A program made the position numbers and the translations under genes. From assembly GCA_040902925.1 (NCBI GenBank), contig JBBDWJ010000244.1:23606-87605 (forward strand): DNA of 64,000 nucleotides, written 5' to 3'. Position 1 is the first letter of the stretch; every line of letters starts with the position of its first letter. Below the pieces are notes generated by a model. The model ran no database searches. It saw nothing but the letters and a program-made list of their open reading frames with translations, and had not been told where the DNA came from. Positions 9,444 through 18,228 of this stretch are shown here, one piece after another. Source of the stretch: JBBDWJ01 sp040902925 (GTDB lineage: Bacteria; Acidobacteriota; Terriglobia; Bryobacterales; UBA6623).

Positions 9444-10088
9444 ATGCTGACGTGGGAACAGTTGCGGCATCGTATGGTCGAAGAGCAACTGCGCAACCGC
9501 GGCATCCGGGACGAGCGCGTTTTGCGCGCGATGGAAACCGTGCCGCGTCACGAGTTCGTCCCCAAGCCCCACCGCCACCTGGCCTACAACGACGAGCCGC
9601 AGCCGATCGGCGCCGAGCAGACGATTTCGCAGCCCTACATGGTCGCGGCGATGGCCGAAGCGCTGGTTCTGGATGGAAACGAAAAGGTTCTCGAAGTGGG
9701 GGCGGGGTCGGGGTACGCGGCGGCTGTTATGTCGTTGCTGGCCGCCCACGTCTATGCGCTGGATACTGAGCCTGCGCTCGCCGAGCTTGCCCGCGCCAAC
9801 CTGGAAAAGACCGGGTTTGCCAGCCAGGTGACGGTATTGTGCGGGGATGGCACGTTAGGCTACCCGCAAGAAGCGCCGTATCAGGCCATCTCCGTGGCCG
9901 CCGGAGCGCCGCGCATCCCGCAAGCCTTGATCGACCAGCTCGACCCCGGGGGCGGCCGTCTGGCCATTCCCGTCGGCTCCACCCAGGATCAGGAATTACA
10001 CCTGATACGCCGCAACGGCGATAAGACCGAGACGCGCAAAGTTGCCAACTGCCGCTTCGTGCCTCTGCGGGGAGCGGAAGGCTGGTAG
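9444..10088 (+). CDS. pcm: Protein-L-isoaspartate O-methyltransferase
   Basis: A 214-residue SAM-dependent repair enzyme that methylates isoaspartyl residues of damaged proteins. The family signature PRHEFVP is near residue 34, the substrate-binding loop IGAEQTISQPYMVA near 55-68 and SAM motif I (VLEVGAGSGYAA) at 82-93; the GGRLAIPVG segment follows. Length is normal. The start codon is 1 base after the tamB stop, so it is probably co-transcribed as the last gene of the envelope operon. Confidence 0.95.
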   Translation: MLTWEQLRHRMVEEQLRNRGIRDERVLRAMETVPRHEFVPKPHRHLAYNDEPQPIGAEQTISQPYMVAAMAEALVLDGNEKVLEVGAGSGYAAAVMSLLAAHVYALDTEPALAELARANLEKTGFASQVTVLCGDGTLGYPQEAPYQAISVAAGAPRIPQALIDQLDPGGGRLAIPVGSTQDQELHLIRRNGDKTETRKVANCRFVPLRGAEGW

Positions 10089-10096
10089 CGGGATAC

Positions 10097-10113
10097 CTTG
10101 ATGCGAAATCAAG
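10097..10113. terminator. Small hairpin between convergent genes
   Basis: A 6-bp perfect inverted repeat (CTTGAT/ATCAAG) with a 5-base loop lies 9 bases after the pcm stop and 48 bases from the end of the convergent hydrolase gene. There is no T tract on either strand, so it is at best a weak bidirectional terminator. Confidence 0.25.
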
Positions 10114-10160
10114 CGGCGCCCAAGGCAAGGCCGTCAGAAGCCATCGGCTCAGCCCCGCCT

Positions 10161-11966
10161 CTACCGCGACTCGGCCGGCTTCATCGTATGCGCCCGAATC
10201 CAGCCTGAAATCGCTTCCAGAGCGGCGGGCGCCATCGTCTCCTCAATGCGGGCATACTCGAGCGGCAAACCCGTCTCGCTAGTCTGCAATAAGTGGTTCA
10301 ACTTCGCCGGCCGCATGACCTGGTAGTCATTGTTCCCGCTGGCCTTCAGCGCCTGCTCGATCGGCGGAAGATTGTTATCCGGCGGCACCTGGAGGTCGTT
10401 TTCTCCAATGATCACCAACACCGGACGCTTCACCTTTGTAAGCGCGGGAATCGGGTCATAGGTCAGGAAAAAACGGAACCACGGCGTAAGCAGCATCTTG
10501 GCCTGCTCGCCGAGCGGAGATTCTTCTGATAACCCGGCTGCCTCGCGCTGCTCGGAGCTCAGCTCCTGGACGATCTCCTTCTGCAGGGCGGCCAGCCGCT
10601 GGCGGGCCTGCGAGTCGTCGCTCTCCTCCTTCACGATGGCGTACATTCGCTCTTGCATTTCCCGGTTGGCGGCGATGGCATCGTCATCCGCCCCCATGAC
10701 GCGCATCAATGCCTCCGACTGCACATGGATAATCTCTTCGCCAGTCAGCCCCGGGGCGGCGAGGAGAACCAGGAACGCGACGCTGTCGGATTCCACCGCG
10801 GCCAAGGGAGCGACGATCGCACCCTCGCTGTGCCCGATCAAACCGATCTTCTTGGCGTTGATCTCTGGCCGTGATTTCAGAAATCCGACGGCGGCCAAGG
10901 CGTCGCCGGCGAAATCGCGGCTGGTCGCCTCCGTGATGCTGCCCTGCGAGCCGCCAACGCCGCGATCATCGAAACGCAGCACGGCGATTCCGTGGCGGGT
11001 GAGGTGGTCGGCCAACACCAGAAACGGCCGGTGACCCATGATCGACTCGTCGCGGTCCTGTGCGCCCGAACCGGTCAGCAATACCGCCGCCGGATACGGC
11101 CCTTCCCCGCGCGGCGTGGTCAGCGTGCCGGCGAATTGCAGTCCGGCGGCTTCGTTGCGGAAAACGACCTCCTCCTCGTTGTAGGGGTAGGGTTTTTGAG
11201 GGTCTTGCGAACGGCTCAGCCGGGGCTCTTCACGGTGGCGATGGAGAGTCAGCGGCAAAGACCCGCCGCCCTGCCGCCACTCCCCATCGATCTCCGAGCG
11301 CGGCCCGTTGAACTTGCCGGCGAATACCGCCGCCGGGCGCTTCAACTCCAGCCGCACGGAGTCCGCCTGCACCTCGATTCTCTCGATCTTGAGCCCCGCG
11401 GCTCCCTGGTCCACACTATCCAAGGTTCCGCTATAGGCTCCTTGGCCGTCTTTGGCGATGCGCGCAATCAGCCGCAGCTCGATGGCTCCGGTATCCAGCA
11501 CGCCGACCCAGATACCGGCCAGGTCCTCGCCAGGAACCCCCGGCTGTGTAAAGGGAGTTGGATCGCCTCCGTCGGCCTGCTTGCGCACCGAGCGGCGCAG
11601 GCGGAACGTCAATTCCGTGATGCCCTGCGTATAGTCGCCCGCGATCGCCTTGCCGTCGTCGGAGAGCGTACCCGAAAAGGCCGGGTTTCCCGGCACGCCG
11701 GGCATGGCGAAGGCGACATCCCGCCCTTCGACCATCACATTCGCCAGGCTCAGGCCCCGGGTATCCTGGGCCGGGATATCGATAACCCCGCTCCAGACGC
11801 CTTCGGCGTCGGTTTTCAGCTCGACGGCGATATCGAGCGCGTTCCCTCGGATGTCAATCGACCCTTCCCAGTAGCCCGCAGGCGTCGCTTCTTGCGCCAG
11901 GGCGGCCGCCGTCCATAGCGCCGCCAGACCGAGAAGAAGGGCTGCCTGAGATAACCGCTTCGCCAT
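10161..11966 (-). CDS. Exported alpha/beta-hydrolase with duplicated N-terminal beta domain
   Basis: About 601 residues. I start at ATG 11966 because it gives a clean Sec signal peptide (MAKRLSQAALLLGLAALW, cleavage after ALA). The N-terminal ~250 residues contain two similar beta-rich units, each opening GYW-G or IWVG and containing a segment like YSGTLDS or AFSGTLSDDG. The C-terminal ~330 residues are an alpha/beta hydrolase: DRDESIMG near the oxyanion region, nucleophile elbow GHSEG, acid ENDLQVP, and a late KLNHLLQ His. The family includes esterases and dipeptidyl-peptidase-like hydrolases; the substrate is unknown. It is monocistronic and convergent with pcm. Confidence 0.8.
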   Translation of the reverse strand: MAKRLSQAALLLGLAALWTAAALAQEATPAGYWEGSIDIRGNALDIAVELKTDAEGVWSGVIDIPAQDTRGLSLANVMVEGRDVAFAMPGVPGNPAFSGTLSDDGKAIAGDYTQGITELTFRLRRSVRKQADGGDPTPFTQPGVPGEDLAGIWVGVLDTGAIELRLIARIAKDGQGAYSGTLDSVDQGAAGLKIERIEVQADSVRLELKRPAAVFAGKFNGPRSEIDGEWRQGGGSLPLTLHRHREEPRLSRSQDPQKPYPYNEEEVVFRNEAAGLQFAGTLTTPRGEGPYPAAVLLTGSGAQDRDESIMGHRPFLVLADHLTRHGIAVLRFDDRGVGGSQGSITEATSRDFAGDALAAVGFLKSRPEINAKKIGLIGHSEGAIVAPLAAVESDSVAFLVLLAAPGLTGEEIIHVQSEALMRVMGADDDAIAANREMQERMYAIVKEESDDSQARQRLAALQKEIVQELSSEQREAAGLSEESPLGEQAKMLLTPWFRFFLTYDPIPALTKVKRPVLVIIGENDLQVPPDNNLPPIEQALKASGNNDYQVMRPAKLNHLLQTSETGLPLEYARIEETMAPAALEAISGWIRAHTMKPAESR

Positions 11967-12107
11967 GATTGGCCTCGCCAGGTCCTTATAGGGAAGGAGC
12001 TTACCGCCCGCCGGCCGCAAGGCCGCGAGGGCATGCAACGCCGCAAGGGTCCGCGCGTTGGAGATATAGACGCAGCCAATCCCGAATAATTTCAAAAAAC
12101 CGCGGCC

Positions 12108-12626
12108 TCACCGGCCTGTGGCCAACTCCTGAGCAAGCTCGTCCAGCCAGCCCTGAATCCGCCGCCGGTTCACGCCCAGATCCCCGTGGCCATAGTGCGA
12201 GCGGCTGTAGATCGCAATCGTTGAGCGGCCGTCATTGGCCGGCAGCAGCCGTAGGGTTACCGTGTCGGGGAAATGGATAACGGGTGTCAGCGCCTCATAC
12301 TCATATTGATCCTCGTTCGAATCGCTCGACAGCAGCGTCACCCGAGCCTGCCGTTCGATCACACGGAACCAGGCCGCTCGAAGCTCCTCCAAAGAGGCAT
12401 CAAACACCGGGCTTGGGGCATGAGGCTGCGCCACGCACAGTTCCCGCGGGCAGACCAGATATTGATTGGGAGACGCCTTCAGCTCCAGCGTCGAAAAGTC
12501 CACTGGCGCGCGATCCATCGGGCCAAACGCCCGCTCCAGCAGCCCGGCGCGGCCATAGATCGAGGCTAGAGCTACGTAGATGACGACCGGAGCTCCAACA
12601 ATGAGCAGCAGCACTTTCCACCACAT
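12108..12626 (-). CDS. DUF1499-family membrane-anchored protein
   Basis: A 172-residue protein with a single N-terminal membrane helix (WWKVLLLIVGAPVVIYVALASI) and a soluble domain with features of DUF1499: SPNQYLVCP early, FRVIERQARVTLLSSD in the middle and TVTLRLLP.NDGRSTIAIYSRSHYG near the end. Its molecular role is not known. A longer frame upstream of 12626 has no support, while ATG 12626 starts exactly at the membrane helix. It lies downstream of sppA on the same strand with a 176-base gap and might be co-transcribed with it. Confidence 0.75.
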   Translation of the reverse strand: MWWKVLLLIVGAPVVIYVALASIYGRAGLLERAFGPMDRAPVDFSTLELKASPNQYLVCPRELCVAQPHAPSPVFDASLEELRAAWFRVIERQARVTLLSSDSNEDQYEYEALTPVIHFPDTVTLRLLPANDGRSTIAIYSRSHYGHGDLGVNRRRIQGWLDELAQELATGR

Positions 12627-12802
12627 AGCTCCAGCATGACCGATTTGGAAACAGTGGTGGAACCGCGGCGTGATTTCGCGGCAAAACCGCGCCAGCCTGT
12701 TGAGGTTCGACCCGTGCGACAGTAGCTGGCCGCTTTTCGGGCCGTTTCGAAAGCGTTCGGCCCGAGCCCGCGGCTTCCGGCTTTTAGCTCTACTGCACAG
12801 TT

Positions 12803-14536
12803 CTACTGCACAGTGATCGTGTAGGGTGTCAGGCGCATCATGCCGCCTTCCAGCAGCGCAGGCCACGACGAGATGTCTCCGAAGTGAGCGCGCAGGAAGC
12901 CGCGCAGCCGCGAGAGATCGGCCGACTGCCGATCGAACAGCACGTCGATGAACCGTTTCGGCGTCGGGTAGGTGACCAGCCGCACGGTATCTTCCTCTTT
13001 CAGGCCGGCCTCCCGCTTGGCGACTTCAATGGCCTTTTCGAATCCACCGATTTCGTCGATCAGGCCGTTGCGCTGCGCCTGGGACCCCAGCCAGACTCGA
13101 CCCTGCGCCAGTTCGTGGATCTCGTCCCAGGCCTTGCCGCGGGCGTCGGCCACCTTCTGGACGAAAACGCGGTAGGTCTCTTCGATGCCTTCGCGCAGCT
13201 TGGCGCGTTCCACCTCGGTGAGGCTGCGGTAGTCGGTGTAAATGTCGGCATAGCGTCCGCGCGTGAGAATCTCCTTCTTCAGGCCGATCTTTTCATAAAA
13301 CCCGTGCAAGTTCAGCTTCCCGAAAAATACGCCAATCGAACCGGTGTAGGTGCCGGGATACGCCACCAGCGGGGCCTTCGTCATCGCCAGATAATAGCCT
13401 CCGGAAGCCGCTACGTCGCTCATCGAAACCACCAGCGGCTTGGCCTCTTGAAGTAGTTGCATCTCGCGCCACATCTCGTCGGAAGCAAAGGCATCACCGC
13501 CGGGCGAATCCACGCGCAAGATGACCGCCTTGGTCTCTTCGTCCTCGCGCACGCTACGCAGCGTTTCGACAAAGCTGTCTGAGCCCAGGATGCGGCTTCC
13601 AAACGGATCGTTGTCGTTGTCTCCCTGCATGATCGCGCCGACCGCGTAAACAACCGCCACCTTGTTGTCGCCGCCGAGCCCAAGCGATTCGCGGGACACC
13701 TTGCGGTAGCGCTTGGAACTGATCTCGTTCAGCTCCTCGACGCTGAGCTGCTCCTCCAGTTTGTCGTGGAACTCATCCTCGTACAGCATTCCGTCGACCA
13801 GCCCGGCTTCGAGCGCTTTCGAGGAAAGAAAGGGGCCGTCGTCAACGATCGCCCGCATCTGTTCGGGCGTTTTGCCGCGCGACTCGCTGGTGGCGGCGAG
13901 AAACTGCTCAAAAATCTCGTCGAGGATCGAATTGGTGACTTCACGGAAGGCGTCGGACATTTCATTGCGCGAGTAGGGCTCGACGGCGCTCTTGTACTTG
14001 CCTACGTTTTCCATTTCCGCCTGGATGCCCATCTTGGCGAGCGTGTCCTTGAAGAAGGAAACCTCGGCGCGGAACCCGCGCACGTCGAGCAGCGCCTCCG
14101 GCAGGATGTACACCTGATCGGCGGCGCTGGCGACGTAGTAGTCCAGCGAGCTGCCGCCCGAAAGCAAAGCGACTACGGGCTTGCCGGACTTCTGGAATTG
14201 CTCAATGTCCCAACGGAGCTCCTGGGCGCGGGCCCAGCCCACTTCGAGGCCATCGCAATAAAGCGCCACGGCCCGGATGCGCTTGTCCGCCGCCGCATTT
14301 TGGAACATATTGCGCACGTCCAGCATCGTCACCGACGTGCCCTGGCCCAGGAAATCCAGCGAAAAATCCATAAACTGATGCTCTGGAAGGTCGCCGGAAA
14401 GCTCGATCGAGAGCACGGAATCGGTTTCGATGCCGGGCTCGCGCGATTCCAAAGACGCAAACACCATGGCGCCAATCACCACCATCATGACGACGAGAAT
14501 GATGCCGGTCAGCACACCGAGCAGATACTTGAGCAT
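12803..14536 (-). CDS. sppA: Signal peptide peptidase SppA, 67K long form
   Basis: A 577-residue serine/lysine protease of family S49 that degrades leftover signal peptides in the inner membrane. An N-terminal membrane helix (residues ~5-28) is followed by two tandem crotonase-like domains. The general-base Lys is K182 in GKYKSAVEPYSR (first domain) and the nucleophile is S378 in DVAASGGYYLAM (second domain), the arrangement seen in E. coli SppA. The oxyanion segment RVDSPGGDAFASD is intact. Length agrees with the E. coli-type long form. It is divergent from gatB. Confidence 0.95.
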   Translation of the reverse strand: MLKYLLGVLTGIILVVMMVVIGAMVFASLESREPGIETDSVLSIELSGDLPEHQFMDFSLDFLGQGTSVTMLDVRNMFQNAAADKRIRAVALYCDGLEVGWARAQELRWDIEQFQKSGKPVVALLSGGSSLDYYVASAADQVYILPEALLDVRGFRAEVSFFKDTLAKMGIQAEMENVGKYKSAVEPYSRNEMSDAFREVTNSILDEIFEQFLAATSESRGKTPEQMRAIVDDGPFLSSKALEAGLVDGMLYEDEFHDKLEEQLSVEELNEISSKRYRKVSRESLGLGGDNKVAVVYAVGAIMQGDNDNDPFGSRILGSDSFVETLRSVREDEETKAVILRVDSPGGDAFASDEMWREMQLLQEAKPLVVSMSDVAASGGYYLAMTKAPLVAYPGTYTGSIGVFFGKLNLHGFYEKIGLKKEILTRGRYADIYTDYRSLTEVERAKLREGIEETYRVFVQKVADARGKAWDEIHELAQGRVWLGSQAQRNGLIDEIGGFEKAIEVAKREAGLKEEDTVRLVTYPTPKRFIDVLFDRQSADLSRLRGFLRAHFGDISSWPALLEGGMMRLTPYTITVQ

Positions 14537-14616
14537 GAGAAACCTCGCGGGGACCCGTCGGGGCGGGCTCGCCTTACACGCAGCGCTGCGAGTTGCCGCG
14601 GCAAGCCTTCCAACGC

Positions 14617-14622
14617 ATTATA
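14617..14622 (-). promoter_or_regulatory. -10 box upstream of sppA
   Basis: TATAAT read on the minus strand, about 80 bases upstream of the sppA start. No clear -35 was found. It lies in the sppA/gatB divergent spacer, so a promoter for sppA is expected here. Confidence 0.4.
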
Positions 14623-14744
14623 TCCTGTGGCGTGAGAACGACTTGGTGATTGTCCGCTGAGGAGATCCAAGCTGGCAAGCGCTACAGGCGCATCGAGAAA
14701 CGATGGCCAAAGGCCGGCGAATCGAAGGGCCTTCGAGCGCCGCT

Positions 14745-14753
14745 TGTTATAAT
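14745..14753 (+). promoter_or_regulatory. Extended -10 promoter of gatB
   Basis: TGTTATAAT matches the extended -10 consensus (TGnTATAAT) perfectly; extended -10 promoters often lack a -35, as here. The start codon of gatB follows 47 bases downstream. Confidence 0.6.
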
Positions 14754-14799
14754 TTCTGTCGTATCGCTTTGGAATCGTTTTTCTCGCCAGGAGCACTCG

Positions 14800-16281
14800 A
14801 TGGACGTGATGGAAGCCGGCGTCGCCGATGCCGCCACAATCGCCAAGTACGAGCCGGTTATCGGGCTCGAAGTGCATGTCCAGCTCGGCACGAGAACCAA
14901 GATTTTCTGCGGCTGCTCGACCGAATTCGGCAATCCTCCCAATACGCAAACCTGCCCGGTATGCCTGGGCCTGCCCGGCGCGCTGCCTGTTTTGAATCGC
15001 CAGGCCGTCACGCTCGCCGTCCGGGCGTCGCTGGCGCTCAACTGCCAGGTGCGCTCGTTCTCGCGGTTCGCGCGAAAAAATTACTTCTATCCGGACCTGC
15101 CCAAGGGCTACCAGATCTCCCAGTATGACCAGCCGGTGGCCGAACACGGCTGGATCGAGGTCGTGCTCGAGGACGGAACCACCAAACGCATCGGCATCAC
15201 GCGGCTGCATCTGGAAGACGATGCCGGGAAAAACTCCCACGAGGGCTTCCCTGACAGCGGCCGCTACAGCTATGTCGATTTGAATCGCACCGGCGTGCCG
15301 CTGGCCGAGATCGTCAGCGAGCCTGACCTGCGCAGCGCCGACGAGGCCTTCGCCTACCTCACTGAACTCAAGCAGATCATGCAATTCGTTGGCGTCTCCG
15401 ACTGCGATATGGAAAAAGGACAATTGCGCTGCGACGCCAATGTTTCGGTGCGGCTCAAGGGCGCGGAAAAGTTCGGCACCAAGGCCGAAGTCAAAAATCT
15501 CAACTCGTTCCGCTTCGCGAAGCTCGCTATCGAGTACGAAATCGCGCGCCAGGTAGCGGTGCTCGAAGCGGGCGGCGTGATTCCGCAAGAGACACGGCTG
15601 TACAACACCGTGACGGGCGAAACGGTAACCATGCGCAGCAAGGAAGAAGCGCACGATTACCGTTACTTCCCCGAGCCCGACCTGATGCCGCTGGTCATCG
15701 GCGACGAGTGGCGCGAGGAAATCGAACGCGCCATGCCGGAATTGCCGGCCGCCAAGCGGCAGCGCTTTATCGGCGTCTACGGGCTCTCCGAATACGACGC
15801 CCGCGTGCTCTCTTCGACGCAACTGCTGGCGGACTATTTCGAAGCAGCGGCCAAGGCGTCGGGAGACCCGAAAATCGCCGCCAACTGGGTGCAAGGCGAG
15901 CTCGCCGGCGCTTTGAACACCACGGGCAAAACGATCGCCGACTCGCCCGTATCGGCCGCCCGGCTTGCGGAGCTGGTAAAGCTTGTCGCCGACGGCACGC
16001 TCTCAGGCAAGCTCGGCAAGGACGTCTTCGCCAAAATGTTCGCATCCGGAAAAACCGCGGCTGAAATCGTGGAAGCCGAAGGGCTCAAGCAGATCAGCGA
16101 CACCGGTGCGCTGCAAAAAATCATCGATGACGTGCTGGCGAAAAACGCGGGCCAGGTCGCGACTTACAAAGGCGGCAAGACCAGCGTGCTCGGCTTCTTC
16201 GTCGGCCAGGTGATGAAGGCGACCCGCGGGCAAGCCAACCCCCAGGCCGTCAACGATTTATTGAAGAAGGCGCTCGAGTAG
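14800..16281 (+). CDS. gatB: Asp-tRNA(Asn)/Glu-tRNA(Gln) amidotransferase subunit B
   Basis: A 493-residue GatB, the tRNA-binding kinase subunit of GatCAB that converts misacylated Glu-tRNA(Gln) or Asp-tRNA(Asn). It begins YEPVIGLEVHVQL, has the zinc Cys set CGCSTEF and CPVCLGLPG, the glycine-rich HLEDDAGK region, and ends with the YqeY-like tail domain (GQANPQAVNDLLKKAL). I take ATG 14800 because AGGAG lies 6 bases upstream and no homologous sequence precedes it. gatA and gatC are not in the window. Confidence 0.96.
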   Translation: MDVMEAGVADAATIAKYEPVIGLEVHVQLGTRTKIFCGCSTEFGNPPNTQTCPVCLGLPGALPVLNRQAVTLAVRASLALNCQVRSFSRFARKNYFYPDLPKGYQISQYDQPVAEHGWIEVVLEDGTTKRIGITRLHLEDDAGKNSHEGFPDSGRYSYVDLNRTGVPLAEIVSEPDLRSADEAFAYLTELKQIMQFVGVSDCDMEKGQLRCDANVSVRLKGAEKFGTKAEVKNLNSFRFAKLAIEYEIARQVAVLEAGGVIPQETRLYNTVTGETVTMRSKEEAHDYRYFPEPDLMPLVIGDEWREEIERAMPELPAAKRQRFIGVYGLSEYDARVLSSTQLLADYFEAAAKASGDPKIAANWVQGELAGALNTTGKTIADSPVSAARLAELVKLVADGTLSGKLGKDVFAKMFASGKTAAEIVEAEGLKQISDTGALQKIIDDVLAKNAGQVATYKGGKTSVLGFFVGQVMKATRGQANPQAVNDLLKKALE

Positions 16282-16348
16282 CGGAACGGTAGAGGGCTAG
16301 TAGCGCGACAGGTTGCGCCCGCGGCCGCCTTTCGCCGAGGATTACAGC

Positions 16349-17305
16349 ATGCCGAAGACAACCCATCCTTGGACTCGCCGCGAAATGTTTTTAGGCGCCG
16401 CGGCATCGCTGGCAGCGGCATCCTCACCGGCCGCGGCTCCCGATGAAGCGCCGGCCGGCAAGCCGACCCTGTGCATGTTCTCGAAGCACCTGGCGCACCT
16501 GAACTACAAAGACCTCGGCCGCACTCTCCGCGAATTGGGTTTTCCGGGGGTCGATCTGACCACCCGCCCGGGCGGACACGTGCTTCCCGAACGGGTCGCG
16601 GAAGACCTTCCCAAGGCCTTTCAGGCTCTCGAAGGCGAGGGCATCCGGACGCCGATGATCACTACCGGTCTGACGTCGCTGAAAGACCCCGCCGCGCGGC
16701 CGACGCTGCAAACGGCGGCAAAGCTGAAAATTCCCTACTGGAAACCTGGATACTACCGCTACCGCGATCTCTCGAAGCTCGAAGAGACGCTAAACGAGGT
16801 GAAGCGGGAGATCGAAGCACTGGCCGCGGTAGGCCAGCAAGCCGGAATCCAAGGGGGATTTCACAACCACTCCGGAACTTATGTCGGCGCGGCGATGTGG
16901 GACCACTGGTGGATCTTGCGCGACACGGACCCCAAGACGTTCGGCTTCTACTTCGACCCCTGTCACGCCACGATTGAGGGCGGCGACGCGGGCTGGCAGA
17001 TCGGCTTCCATCGTCTGGCCGGCCGCATCAACATGGTCTCGATCAAGGATTTCTACTGGGAGAAACAGGGCGGCGAGTGGCAGGTGCGCATGTGTCCTCT
17101 CGGCGAAGGCATGGTCAACTTCCCGAAGTTTTTTGAGCTGCTCGCCGCGAGCGGGTTTGCAGGCCCAATCTCCCTGCACATCGAGTACGAACTGGATGCC
17201 CCAACCGAATCCGCGCGTCACGAAAAGGAACTAGCCGCCATCGAGAAGGACCACGCCTTTCTGAAGCAGCAGGTGGAGAAGGCGTACGGGACGTTGGTCG
17301 GTTGA
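16349..17305 (+). CDS. Tat-exported sugar phosphate isomerase/epimerase-like TIM-barrel protein
   Basis: About 318 residues. The N-terminus TRREMFLGAAASLAAAS is a twin-arginine signal, so the protein should be folded before export through Tat; tatA/B and tatC are encoded 10 kb away. The mature part resembles xylose-isomerase-like TIM barrels (AP endonuclease 2 superfamily): LGFPGVDLTTRPGGHV at strand 2, GGFHNHSGTYVG, FYFDPCHATIEGGDAGWQ with a likely metal-binding Asp and His, MVSIKDFYWEK, and SLHIEYEL with a late metal Glu. The substrate is unknown. ATG 16349 is chosen because CGAGG lies just upstream. Confidence 0.8.
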   Translation: MPKTTHPWTRREMFLGAAASLAAASSPAAAPDEAPAGKPTLCMFSKHLAHLNYKDLGRTLRELGFPGVDLTTRPGGHVLPERVAEDLPKAFQALEGEGIRTPMITTGLTSLKDPAARPTLQTAAKLKIPYWKPGYYRYRDLSKLEETLNEVKREIEALAAVGQQAGIQGGFHNHSGTYVGAAMWDHWWILRDTDPKTFGFYFDPCHATIEGGDAGWQIGFHRLAGRINMVSIKDFYWEKQGGEWQVRMCPLGEGMVNFPKFFELLAASGFAGPISLHIEYELDAPTESARHEKELAAIEKDHAFLKQQVEKAYGTLVG

Positions 17306-17366
17306 TCGGTTGAGCCGTCGTCGTTAGAGATTCGCCGAGCACCCATGAAAAGGCGCCTGGCCAAGT

Positions 17367-17406
17367 ATCGCCGCAGGCGATCCGAGCCCCATGCGCAAGC
17401 ATGGGG
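17367..17406. repeat. Two adjacent intergenic hairpins
   Basis: The first (17367-17381) is a 6-bp stem ATCGCC/GGCGAT with a 3-base loop. The second (17387-17406) is an 8-bp stem CCCCATGC/GCATGGGG with a GCAA tetraloop. They lie between the convergent TIM-barrel and pyrE genes. Neither has a T tract, so they look more like a REP-type element or RNA-stability hairpins than intrinsic terminators. Confidence 0.5.
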
Positions 17407-17491
17407 TTACACGCGGCAGCGCGCCACGCCAGCCGTCCCCAACTCCCGGCCACTCAAAATCAAGAGCCACTACCGGCGGATAAACCGATAA

Positions 17492-17528
17492 ACGGATCAA
17501 CGGATCAACGGATCAACGGATCAACGGA
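17492..17528. repeat. 8-bp tandem repeat, four exact units plus a partial one
   Basis: The unit ACGGATCA occurs four times exactly (17492-17523), then a partial ACGGA. More degenerate units (CGGATAAACCGATAA) precede it. It ends just downstream of the pyrE stop codon. Confidence 0.75.
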
Positions 17529-17533
17529 CCAGA

Positions 17534-18097
17534 TCACCGATCCACCAACTCCGCCATCGCAAAAACCCGGTCAAACGGGCAGTTGTGCTTCTGCTCGATC
17601 GCCTCGCGCCCTCCTTGTTCCCGATCGACAAGGCAAAGCGCGCCAAGGACTTCCATGCCCGCCTCCCGCGACACCTCGATCGCTTGAATGGTCGATCCGC
17701 CCGTCGTACAGACGTCGTCGACAATGACGACTTTCCTGCCGGCCGGGTCGTCGATGCCTTCAATGAATTTCTGACGCCCGTGCTTTTTCGCTTCTTTGCG
17801 GATCAGAAAAGCGTTGATGGGCGAGGCGGAGTCGAGCGACTCGCGAGCAACGGCGGTGACGACCGGGTCGGCCCCCATCGTAAGGCCGCCCACCACGTCT
17901 GGCATCCAACCCCGTTCCCGCATTTTGGCCAGCATCAGCCGCCCGATCAACGGCATCGCTTCCGCCCGCAGCGTGGTCAGCCGGCAATCCACATACAGAT
18001 TGCTGCGCTGCCCCGAGGCGAGCACAAAGTCTCCAAAACGCACCGAGTGGGTCTTGAGGATCTGTTTCAGGCTTTCGCGGTCCTGTGGATTGCTCAA
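17534..18097 (-). CDS. pyrE: Orotate phosphoribosyltransferase
   Basis: A 187-residue enzyme joining orotate to PRPP to form OMP in pyrimidine synthesis. The PRPP-binding signature VVIVDDVCTTGGST is intact, the flexible-loop segment RKEAKKHGRQKFIEG precedes it, and the N-terminal FVLASGQRSNLYVDCR strand is typical. The start is TTG at 18095-18097 with an AGGAG 9 bases upstream (CTCCT at 18107-18111 on the plus strand). No other pyr gene is near. Confidence 0.95.
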   Translation of the reverse strand: MSNPQDRESLKQILKTHSVRFGDFVLASGQRSNLYVDCRLTTLRAEAMPLIGRLMLAKMRERGWMPDVVGGLTMGADPVVTAVARESLDSASPINAFLIRKEAKKHGRQKFIEGIDDPAGRKVVIVDDVCTTGGSTIQAIEVSREAGMEVLGALCLVDREQGGREAIEQKHNCPFDRVFAMAELVDR

Positions 18098-18228
18098 ACT
18101 CTGTCTCTCCTGGATGCTCAGCGGGTATTCTCACACACGGAAAGGATTGGCCGTGCACGGCAGACTACCCCGGAGCGCCACAGACAATCTTTATGTGCTC
18201 CACAGACAGGTTTGTCTGTGCTGCTGGA

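Noticed and set aside
14509..15894. 461-codon minus-strand frame across gatB
   Set aside because: Shadow of gatB, which has an RBS, promoter and full conservation.
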